A stretch of 12,401 nucleotides of DNA from CAIKMD01 sp035605975. Lineage in GTDB: Bacteria > Pseudomonadota > Alphaproteobacteria > ATCC43930 > CGMCC-115725. The position numbers and the translations under genes were made by a program. The notes beneath the pieces are model-generated. The model saw only the letters and a list, made by a program, of their open reading frames with translations. It did no database searches and was not told where the DNA came from. The DNA is taken from contig DATNGG010000067.1 of the NCBI GenBank assembly GCA_035605975.1, positions 1 to 12,401 on the forward strand. The letters run 5' to 3'. The stretch's first letter is position 1. Each line of letters starts with the position of its first letter. Shown piece by piece: positions 6,887-12,401 of the stretch.

Positions 6887-7636
6887 TCACGTACCGAAGC
6901 GGTTCGCGAGTTGGATGACCGCCTCGTTGATCGCCGCGCGCAACGCCATATCGATGCTTTCCTTGCGATCTTGCGAGACCTGTGCGTCGGGCACATAGGG
7001 CGAGCTCACGCCCCTTTGCGCCAGCACGGTGGTGATGAGGCTGCCGACGCCGGACGCATTTACCGAATCGGACAGGATCGGCTTGCGCACGGAGACGACA
7101 TCGACGATATCGCCGGACTCGGCGTCGACGACGCGGACGTCGATGCCGATCGCGTCGCGGTTGGTGCCGCCGCCGAGCTGAAAGCCGGCGACGCCGACGG
7201 CCGCCGAGCGCTGAGTCTGGCTCGAGCTCGCCTCGGTGATCGCGCCCTCAAAGAGATAGCGTGCACCCCGCAGCTTCTGCTGCGCCGATTTTCCAGTGGT
7301 GAGGCCCGAGCCGTTGAGCTGCTTCTCGCGCACGACGCCTTCATTGAGCCGCGAGCGCTCGACGACGCGGAACTGTCCGCTCCGCACCAAAGCGGTGACG
7401 AAGATATCGGTGCCGCCGCGCGCCGAAACCTCGCCCAGATCGGAGCGGAACTCGTAGATCGCCACCGGTATGCGCTCGCCCGGCTTGCGCGGCAGCTTCG
7501 CGAGTGCCTGACTGGTCGGGCTGTTCTCGACGCTCGGCGCCTCATAAGCCGGCTGATCGCTGCACGCCGCGAGGACAGCGACGAGAGCGACGCAAGCCGC
7601 GACGCGCAAGCTCGGTATCCCCCTACCCCTCGCCAT
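6887..7636 (-). CDS. CsgG/HfaB-family outer-membrane lipoprotein
   Basis: A 249-residue lipoprotein. The start at 7634-7636 has a GAGGGAG ribosome binding site. A type II signal peptide ends in the lipobox LAAC with lipidated Cys25; Ser at +2 predicts sorting to the outer membrane. The rest matches the CsgG/HfaB pattern: RIPVAIYEFRSDLGE (about 55-69), TDIFVTALVRSGQFRVVERS (76-95), ARYLFEGAITEASSSQ (125-140) and a strand segment AIGIDVRVVDAESGDIVDVV (162-181). CsgG forms the outer-membrane channel that exports curli subunits, and HfaB helps anchor the Caulobacter holdfast; both are known for their families, not shown here. No CsgA-type repeats, CsgE or CsgF, and no recognisable HfaA or HfaD, are nearby. 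Instead the next genes encode two paralogous exported proteins that could be its clients. At 249 residues it is close to the usual family size. Confidence 0.88.
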   Translation of the reverse strand: MARGRGIPSLRVAACVALVAVLAACSDQPAYEAPSVENSPTSQALAKLPRKPGERIPVAIYEFRSDLGEVSARGGTDIFVTALVRSGQFRVVERSRLNEGVVREKQLNGSGLTTGKSAQQKLRGARYLFEGAITEASSSQTQRSAAVGVAGFQLGGGTNRDAIGIDVRVVDAESGDIVDVVSVRKPILSDSVNASGVGSLITTVLAQRGVSSPYVPDAQVSQDRKESIDMALRAAINEAVIQLANRFGT

Positions 7637-7751
7637 GGCAAATGCTCCCTCGCCGCGGACGCCCCCTCCATCGTCCTATCGCGAAACAGCGTGGCCGCGC
7701 GTCCACCATTTGGCTGGGGCGAGGCGGAGGGCGTCCCAGCGCCAAGCGGCA

Positions 7752-7943
7752 TCAGCGACGAAGCTGATGAGACGCGCGCATGAAACGCGCATAGCGCCGG
7801 CGGTGCCACCACAGCCGGAGCTCCTCCGAGTTCTGCTGGAACGAAATGATGATGCGAAACACTCCGCAGCAAGCGAGGAAAAGATAAAAATAGACTTCTG
7901 CCGAGGCCGAAATCGCGCAGAGGCCCTGATACTCGATATCCAT
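7752..7943 (-). CDS. Possible small single-span membrane protein
   Basis: A 63-residue reading frame from the ATG at 7941-7943, with a strong GAGGAG binding site six bases upstream, which is the main reason to believe it. The product has one hydrophobic segment (about residues 15-34, AEVYFYLFLACCGVFRIIIS) with two adjacent cysteines, followed by a strongly basic, aromatic tail (RLWWHRRRYARFMR). By the positive-inside rule the C-terminus would be cytoplasmic. It would be the first gene of the minus-strand cluster, but the 115-bp gap to the CsgG-like gene is larger than the other gaps. The sequence resembles no family I know. It may instead be a non-coding leader. Confidence 0.42.
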   Translation of the reverse strand: MDIEYQGLCAISASAEVYFYLFLACCGVFRIIISFQQNSEELRLWWHRRRYARFMRASHQLRR

Positions 7944-8124
7944 CTCCCGCTCCTCACCGGCAGCGCGCAAAGGAGCGCCGCGGATGGAGCTTATGAGACG
8001 GCGCCGTCCCGAGCCTCAGCCAAATGGCCGATGCGGGCCGTGATAAAGCTGCTTACTGCATCGCCGACCAAAATCGACGCAATCGCGCCGATCGTCTTGC
8101 GATCTTGGAGCGAGGACAGACAGC
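7944..8124. other. Divergent intergenic region with a 12-bp palindrome
   Basis: This 181-bp gap should contain the promoter of the minus-strand cluster and that of the secreted-protein gene at 8125. No consensus promoter stands out on either strand. A perfect palindrome, GACGGCGCCGTC, lies at 7997-8008, about 54 bases from the small membrane-protein start; it could be an operator or chance in GC-rich DNA. Confidence 0.3.
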
Positions 8125-8592
8125 ATGAAGATCATCGAGGCGCGCGGATCCTCGCTTGCTGCAAGCTTGGCGCTCATGTTGGCCGCATTCGCCGCGCCAG
8201 CCTGCGCTCAGTCCACGGGTTCCGGCGCGGGCGCAAAGGTTTGCACCTGGTTCACCCCGGCCGAGATCGCCAAATATCTCGGCACCGCGGTGGAGACCGG
8301 CAAAGTCGGCGGCCCGCTCGACTCGCTCTGTCAGTGGAAGGGAAAATCCGACGACAGTCCCTTCATCCAGATCCAGATCGCCTCGCAGCGCTCCTGGGCG
8401 ATGCCGGACCTCGCGGACGGCTTCAAGCGCGTCAACGGCATCGGCAGCGTCGCCTATGTCGTGCCCCAGTTTCACGGTTGGACCGCCGGGGCCAAGACCG
8501 CGACCAAGGTCGTCGTCGTTTCGGGCGTCGGTCCCGGCTTGACCGCCGAGAAGACGGTCGATCTGCTGCGCGCCGCCGCGGCCCATCAATAG
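8125..8592 (+). CDS. Small secreted protein of unknown function
   Basis: A 155-residue protein. The start at 8125 has GAGGA eight bases upstream. Residues 1-28 are a signal peptide (core LAASLALMLAAFAA, cleavage after ACA). Cys27 just before the cleavage site raises a weak possibility of lipidation (APAC), but the box lacks the usual leucine. The mature protein begins with a Gly/Ser-rich linker, then VCTWFTPAEIAKYLGTAV and DSLCQWKG; cysteines 40 and 69 probably form a disulfide. The pattern of a Cys, an EIxxxLG helix and a C-W strand recalls DUF3558-type small domains, but I cannot confirm that. It is transcribed away from the CsgG-like cluster and lies 105 bp before the MarR gene, which has its own promoter. 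Confidence 0.72.
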   Translation: MKIIEARGSSLAASLALMLAAFAAPACAQSTGSGAGAKVCTWFTPAEIAKYLGTAVETGKVGGPLDSLCQWKGKSDDSPFIQIQIASQRSWAMPDLADGFKRVNGIGSVAYVVPQFHGWTAGAKTATKVVVVSGVGPGLTAEKTVDLLRAAAAHQ

Positions 8593-8650
8593 CCGCTCGG
8601 CCTCGTCCCTCGAAACTGGCCGGCGCTCCACGGCTCGAGCGTTGCGAAGA

Positions 8651-8679
8651 TTGACAGTATACGGAATATCCGTATACTG
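8651..8679 (+). promoter_or_regulatory. MarR promoter with overlapping 25-bp palindromic operator
   Basis: A perfect -35 box TTGACA (8651-8656) and a near-consensus -10 box TATACT (8673-8678) are 16 bases apart. The inverted repeat, CAGTATACGGA (8655-8665) and TCCGTATACTG (8669-8679) with a three-base centre, covers most of the promoter. A bound MarR dimer here would block RNA polymerase, so autorepression relieved by an aromatic ligand is likely. The predicted transcription start (about 8685) leaves a leader of only about 13 nt before the ATG at 8698. Confidence 0.85.
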
Positions 8680-8697
8680 CCTATCTCGGCAACCAGC

Positions 8698-9195
8698 ATG
8701 GCGATGGATGCGCTCTATACCAAGCCCGGGCATTTGATCCGGCGCATGCAGCAGATCGCGGTCGCGATCTTCCTGGAGGAATGCGCCGATCTCGATCTCA
8801 CCCCGGTGCAATACGCCGCGATGGTGGCGATCGAGCTCCACCCCGGCATCGACGCGACGCGGCTCTCGGCGCTGGTCGCTTTCGACCGCTCGACCTTGGG
8901 AAGCGTCCTTGGGCGTTTGGAGGCGAAAGCCTTCATCGAGCGCCGCGCCAGCCCCGACGATAGCCGCGTGAAGCGGCTTTACCTGACCGCCAAGGGACGG
9001 AAGACACTGGCCGCGGCGGAGCCGCTGGTCGAGCGCGCGCAAGAACGGATGGTCGAGCCGTTGAGCGCAGGCGATCGGCGCAAGCTGATCGCGCTTTTGG
9101 CGCAGCTCGTCCATCTCGGCAACGACACCTCGCGCGCGCCGCAACGCGCCATTCCGCGCGGCTGGAGCGCCCGCAAAACGAAAGAGATCGAATGA
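8698..9195 (+). CDS. MarR-family transcriptional regulator
   Basis: A 165-residue winged-helix repressor. Residues about 36-102 form the DNA-binding domain: LTPVQYAAMVAI, the recognition-helix region DRSTLGSVLGRLEAKAFIER, and the wing DDSRVKRLYLTAKG, which is a hallmark of MarR proteins. The flanking helices form the dimer interface. The ATG at 8698 is used; ATG at 8704 is an alternative, and neither has a clear ribosome binding site because the leader is very short. The gene overlaps the monooxygenase gene by ATGA, so the two form an operon and the regulator probably senses 3-hydroxybenzoate or a related aromatic acid. The palindrome over its promoter implies autoregulation. The basic C-terminal extension after residue 143 is longer than in typical members. 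Confidence 0.93.
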   Translation: MAMDALYTKPGHLIRRMQQIAVAIFLEECADLDLTPVQYAAMVAIELHPGIDATRLSALVAFDRSTLGSVLGRLEAKAFIERRASPDDSRVKRLYLTAKGRKTLAAAEPLVERAQERMVEPLSAGDRRKLIALLAQLVHLGNDTSRAPQRAIPRGWSARKTKEIE

Positions 9196-10400
9196 CCAAA
9201 CCTGCAGAAAGCCAACCCGTTCTGATTGCCGGCGGCGGCATTGGCGGCCTCGCCGCCGCGCTCGGCCTCGCGAAGGGCGGATGCCGGGTGATCGTGCTCG
9301 AGAAGGCGTCAGCGCTCGGCGAGATCGGCGCCGGCATTCAGCTCGGGCCCAACGCCTTTCACGCTTTCGACTATCTTGGCGTCGGCGAGGCGGCGCGCTC
9401 GATCGCCGTCTATATCGACGAGCTGCGTCTGATGGATGCGCTCAGCGGCGAGGACATAACCCGGATCGATCTCGGCGACGCGTTCCGCGCGCGCTTCGGC
9501 AATCCCTATGCCGTGGTTCATCGCGGCGATCTGTACGGGGTGCTTTTGAGTGCCTGCCGAGCCCACAAGCAGGTCGATCTGCGCGTGAGCAGCGAGGTCG
9601 CGGGCTACGACCAGAATGGCGAGAGCGTCACGGTTCGCTTGGCCTCGGGCGAGCGCGTCACGGGACGCGCGCTCATCGGCGCCGACGGCTTGTGGTCGGC
9701 CGTGCGAAAGCAGGTCGTGGGCGATGGGCCGCCACATGTCTCGGGCCACACCACCTACCGGTCGGTCATTCCGACCGAGCAAATGCCCGAAGATTTGCGC
9801 TGGAACGCGGCGACGCTCTGGGCCGGGCCGAAATGTCACATCGTTCACTATCCGCTCTCGGGATGGAAGGTGTTCAACCTCGTCGTCACCTATCACAACA
9901 ACGCGCCTGAGCCGGTCGCCGGCAAGCCGGTCGCGATCGAAGAGGTCATGCAGGGCTTCGAGCATATCAGCGAGCGGGCGCGCAAGATCATCCGCCACGG
10001 CAAGGATTGGAAGTTGTGGGTGCTGTGCGATCGCGAGCCGGTCGAGAGCTGGATCGACGGACGCGTGGCTTTGCTCGGCGACGCGGCGCATCCGATGCTG
10101 CAATACATGGCGCAAGGCGCTTGCATGGCGATGGAGGACGGGGTTTGCCTCGCGCAGATGGTCAGGGACTTCCCCGATGACATCGCGGCAGCGCTCGAGG
10201 CCTATCAAGCCCGCCGCCTCCTGCGCACCGCCCGCGTCCAGCTCCAATCGCGCGCCATCGGCGAGCATATCTATCATCCCGCCGGCCCGCACGCGCATCT
10301 GCGCAACGCGATCATGCGTGCCAAATCCTCCGCCGATTGGTACGAGAGCCTCGCTTGGCTCTATGGCGGAACCGCCCTCGACAGCGCGAAACTCGCCTAG
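9192..10400 (+). CDS. 3-hydroxybenzoate 6-monooxygenase (FAD-dependent)
   Basis: A 402-residue class A flavoprotein hydroxylase that should convert 3-hydroxybenzoate to gentisate using NADH, O2 and FAD in the cytoplasm. Symbols in other species are mhbM, xlnD and nagX. Visible motifs are the FAD-binding GGGIGG (14-19), EKASALGEIGAGIQLGPNAF (37-56), the GADG motif (163-166) and GDAAHP (296-301). The segments HTTYRSVIPTEQMPEDLRWN and GPKCHIVHYPLSGW are very typical of this enzyme. His216, Tyr220 and Gln304 align, by eye, with the substrate-site residues described for the Rhodococcus 3HB6H. The close relative 6-hydroxynicotinate 3-monooxygenase is less likely. The gene starts inside the MarR stop codon (ATGA). 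Gentisate 1,2-dioxygenase, maleylpyruvate isomerase and a transporter are not in the window, so the rest of the pathway must lie elsewhere. Confidence 0.88.
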   Translation: MTKPAESQPVLIAGGGIGGLAAALGLAKGGCRVIVLEKASALGEIGAGIQLGPNAFHAFDYLGVGEAARSIAVYIDELRLMDALSGEDITRIDLGDAFRARFGNPYAVVHRGDLYGVLLSACRAHKQVDLRVSSEVAGYDQNGESVTVRLASGERVTGRALIGADGLWSAVRKQVVGDGPPHVSGHTTYRSVIPTEQMPEDLRWNAATLWAGPKCHIVHYPLSGWKVFNLVVTYHNNAPEPVAGKPVAIEEVMQGFEHISERARKIIRHGKDWKLWVLCDREPVESWIDGRVALLGDAAHPMLQYMAQGACMAMEDGVCLAQMVRDFPDDIAAALEAYQARRLLRTARVQLQSRAIGEHIYHPAGPHAHLRNAIMRAKSSADWYESLAWLYGGTALDSAKLA

Positions 10401-10509
10401 CCGTCTCCGCGGCGCGATAGTGGGATGCGCCATGCGGGCTCGCTCCAGTGCAGCCGCCGGGGGAACCTTCGCGCCCCCACGCCGTTTGCACGGGGAGCGG
10501 CCCAGGACC

Positions 10510-12096
10510 ATGCAGCATCGTCTTCGCAAGCCGGACAGCGCAGAGATCGAGCCTGTCCCCCTCCTCCGCCTTGGCCGAAACTGCTGGCGCGTGGAGCAGG
10601 CGACGCGCGCCCGCCTGTTGTCGAACTCGCATTATTTCCGAGCCCTGGCGCGAAGCCTCGAGCGCGCACGGCGGTCGGTGCTTATCCTCGGATGGGACCT
10701 CGATCCGCACCTCCTTCTCGACAATCGAAGCGAGCGCGGACCGCGCGTGCCGCTGGTCGAATTCCTCCATTCTCTGCTCGAGCGCGAGTCCGGCCTCCAG
10801 ATCCGCGTGCTGCTGTGGGATCGCACGATTTTCTATGGCGGAAACCGTAAATCGGCGGCGGCGCTGCGCCATCTCGCGCAAGCGGAAAGCCGCTTCGAGC
10901 ATTGCTATCAACCGGCGAGACTCGCGACCTCGCATCACGCGAAGCTTGTCTCGATCGACGACGACATCGCCTTTGTCGGCGGCATCGATCTCACCGGCAA
11001 CCGCTGGGATCTCGAGGATCATCCGCCACAGCATCCCCGCCGCGTCACGCCGGCGGGCGAGATATACGGGCCGATTCACGATTTGCAGATGCTGGTCGAG
11101 GGTCCTGCCGCACGGGCGCTGTCGGAATTCGCCCGCGAGCGTTGGCGCCTCGCGACGGGCAAGACCGTGCCGAAACAGGCGGTCGAGCGGACGAGCGCAT
11201 GGCCACCGGCGCTCGAAACCGACTTCCGCAAGGTTCCGGCAGGCATCGCCAGGACGCTCCCCGGCGAGGCGGGACATCCGGTGCGCGAGATCGCGGCGCT
11301 CAACCGCTCGGCTCTGGCGGGCGCCCGCAGCGCCATCTATATCGAAACCCAATATCTGACGAGCCAAGCCGTAGGCGACATGCTCGCCCGACGCCTGCAA
11401 GAACCGGAGGGGCCGGAGATCGTCATCGTCGTGACGCGCCGGTCGCGCGGCTATCTGGAGCAGCTGGTGATGGGCGGCAATCGCGACCGCCTGCTGCGCC
11501 GGCTCGCCGCGGCAGATCGCTGGGGCCGGCTGCGCGTCTTCTATCCGAGCGTGCGCGGCGATGGGATTCGCGTCGACATCAAGATCCACGCGAAGCTGAT
11601 CATCATCGATGATCGCTTCTTGCGCGTCGGATCCTCGAACCTCAACAACCGGTCGATGTCGGTCGATACCGAATGCGACATCGCCATCGAGCCGCGCGAC
11701 GCCGACGGCCGAGCGAAAGTCGCCGAGCTTCGCCATCGCCTCATTGCCGAGCTGCTGCGCTGCTCCGCCGCGGAGATCGCTGCCGCGGTCGAAGAAAACC
11801 AGTCGCTCATCAAGGGCATCGAGGCGCTGAACCGCCAGGGCGGTCTCCGCTCCATGCTCGATCCCGAAGAACCGGGCCCGCGCGAGCCCTTGCCCGGCAC
11901 CGCGATCCTCGACCCCAAGGATCCGATCGCTCCTGCCGATCTGTGGTCGCGCATCGCCGCCACGCTGGGGCGGTGGCGGCAGCCCACGAGGCGTGGGACC
12001 GGCGGCGAGCGCGCCGATCCACCGGCCGCGGGCGCGGAGCGGCGCGACGAAGCCCGCCTCGAGGAGCCAAGGAACGGCGCTCAAAGCCAGCATTAG
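10510..12096 (+). CDS. Phospholipase D superfamily protein (two HKD motifs)
   Basis: A 528-residue protein of the phospholipase D/cardiolipin synthase superfamily, acting on phosphodiester bonds, probably of phospholipids. The two HxKxxxxD motifs are intact: H133, K135, D140 in HHAKLVSIDD, followed by GGIDL, and H350, K352, D357 in HAKLIIIDD, followed by GSSNLNNRS. YIETQYLTS (267-275) and GPIHDLQMLVEGPAA (177-191) are typical of the eukaryote-like bacterial PLD branch. I chose the ATG at 10510, with GGGGAG twelve bases upstream; an in-frame ATG at 10432 has no ribosome binding site. There is no signal peptide and no membrane segment, and the C-terminal VTT/DedA domain fused to many relatives is absent. 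The last 60 or so residues are a charged, low-complexity tail. It stands 109 bp after the monooxygenase gene and is probably expressed separately. Confidence 0.87.
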   Translation: MQHRLRKPDSAEIEPVPLLRLGRNCWRVEQATRARLLSNSHYFRALARSLERARRSVLILGWDLDPHLLLDNRSERGPRVPLVEFLHSLLERESGLQIRVLLWDRTIFYGGNRKSAAALRHLAQAESRFEHCYQPARLATSHHAKLVSIDDDIAFVGGIDLTGNRWDLEDHPPQHPRRVTPAGEIYGPIHDLQMLVEGPAARALSEFARERWRLATGKTVPKQAVERTSAWPPALETDFRKVPAGIARTLPGEAGHPVREIAALNRSALAGARSAIYIETQYLTSQAVGDMLARRLQEPEGPEIVIVVTRRSRGYLEQLVMGGNRDRLLRRLAAADRWGRLRVFYPSVRGDGIRVDIKIHAKLIIIDDRFLRVGSSNLNNRSMSVDTECDIAIEPRDADGRAKVAELRHRLIAELLRCSAAEIAAAVEENQSLIKGIEALNRQGGLRSMLDPEEPGPREPLPGTAILDPKDPIAPADLWSRIAATLGRWRQPTRRGTGGERADPPAAGAERRDEARLEEPRNGAQSQH

Positions 12097-12115
12097 CCGG
12101 CGCTCCTTCGCCGGC
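12096..12115 (+). terminator. Hairpin after the phospholipase D-like gene
   Basis: GCCGGCG and CGCCGGC pair with a six-base loop (CTCCTT) directly at the stop codon. The stem is strong, but there is no following T-run, so it is an incomplete intrinsic terminator; it may instead stabilise the mRNA end. Confidence 0.35.
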
Positions 12116-12175
12116 GATGGCGCTGATGTGCTCGCTTCGCCATCCGCCGCAAAATCGCAACACGGGGACGATGCC

Positions 12176-12401
12176 ATGGCGCGACTTCAGACGTCTTTCC
12201 TCTTCGATCTCGACGGCACGCTGGTCGACAGCGTTTACCAGCATGTGCTCGCCTGGCACGAGGCGCTCGGCGAGGAAGGACTGCCCCTTTCCGTCTGGCG
12301 TATCCATCGCAAGATCGGCATGAGCGGCGGGCTTTTCACCAATATGCTTTTGCGCGAGACCGGACGGGAAATCGATGCCGAGCAGATCGAGCGCGTGAGG
12401 C
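12176..12401 (+). CDS. HAD-superfamily hydrolase, phosphatase-like, N-terminal fragment (runs off the window)
   Basis: The first 75 codons are present. The ATG at 12176 has GGGGA about eight bases upstream; an overlapping ATG at 12171 is in another frame. The product begins MARLQTSFLFDLDGTLVDSV: the DxDGT motif with nucleophile Asp11 and acid/base Asp13 defines the HAD phosphohydrolase family. It continues with a helical stretch HVLAWHEALGEEG and IHRKIGMSGGLFTNML, the start of the helical cap seen in phosphoglycolate phosphatase/beta-phosphoglucomutase-like (subclass I) members. The substrate cannot be told without the cap and C-terminal motifs. It lies 79 bp after the phospholipase D-like gene, same strand; co-transcription is possible but the hairpin between them argues for a partial break. 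Confidence 0.87.
   Translation, partial: MARLQTSFLFDLDGTLVDSVYQHVLAWHEALGEEGLPLSVWRIHRKIGMSGGLFTNMLLRETGREIDAEQIERVR

Noticed and set aside
5475..6998. Long plus-strand open frame (507 codons) opposite paralog A
   Set aside because: Antisense to a gene with signal peptide, ribosome binding site and a paralog; the translation is Arg/Ala-rich with no recognisable motif.
7997..8008. 12-bp palindrome as a definite operator
   Set aside because: Self-complementary GC-rich 12-mers arise easily in this composition and there is no second copy or promoter alignment; kept only as a note in the intergenic entry.
7635..8654. Plus-strand open frame (339 codons) spanning the CsgG-like upstream region and the secreted-protein gene
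   Set aside because: It crosses a divergent promoter region and reads the secreted-protein gene in another frame, with no signal or motif of its own.
8053..9144. Minus-strand open frame (363 codons) opposite the MarR gene
   Set aside because: It covers the MarR promoter/operator and two well-supported plus-strand genes in the wrong direction and has no family signature.
9616..10509. N-terminal extension of the phospholipase D frame by about 298 codons
   Set aside because: It overlaps the monooxygenase gene out of frame and is Arg/Ser-rich junk; the real start is near 10510.
10312..12177. Minus-strand open frame (621 codons) opposite the phospholipase D-like gene
   Set aside because: The plus strand contains two intact HKD motifs; the antisense frame is a composition artefact.

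Overview
The window is GC-rich (by eye roughly 63-65 %), with dense genes, GAGG-type ribosome binding sites and long antisense shadow frames. The gene content (a hydantoinase B family start, a LuxR-type regulator, a MarR/3-hydroxybenzoate 6-monooxygenase pair, a phospholipase D-like protein, a CsgG/HfaB-type lipoprotein) suggests the chromosome of an alphaproteobacterium, probably of the Hyphomicrobiales (Rhizobiales). That placement is inference. I saw no tRNA, rRNA, CRISPR array, insertion sequence or phage gene.

Layout. Positions 1-109 (minus strand) hold the first 36 codons of a hydantoinase B/oxoprolinase family gene. A divergent intergenic region of about 370 bp follows, with two short inverted repeats, then a LuxR-type regulator (478-1620, plus). 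From about 7943 down to 1665 there is a run of seven minus-strand genes with mostly small gaps (10, 12, 17, 34, 49 and 115 bp). In transcription order they are: a possible 63-residue membrane protein; a CsgG/HfaB-type outer-membrane lipoprotein; two tandem paralogous exported proteins with a proline-rich segment, a helical segment, an IPT/TIG-like segment and a unique C-terminal region; a 482-residue exported protein; a 101-residue exported proline-rich protein; and a single-span membrane-anchored protein. All but the CsgG-like lipoprotein are unrecognised. This is the most likely undescribed system in the window: a candidate CsgG-dependent surface or secretion locus without recognisable curli subunits or CsgE/CsgF.

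On the plus strand, 8125-8592 encodes a small secreted protein of unknown function. Then comes a two-gene operon: a MarR regulator (8698-9195) and a 3-hydroxybenzoate 6-monooxygenase (9192-10400), overlapping by ATGA. Its promoter (TTGACA, 16 bp, TATACT) lies almost wholly inside a 25-bp inverted repeat, a textbook autoregulatory MarR operator. The enzyme would convert 3-hydroxybenzoate to gentisate, but no ring-cleavage genes are in view. A phospholipase D superfamily protein with two HKD motifs (10510-12096) and the start of a HAD-family phosphatase (12176 to the window end) complete the window.
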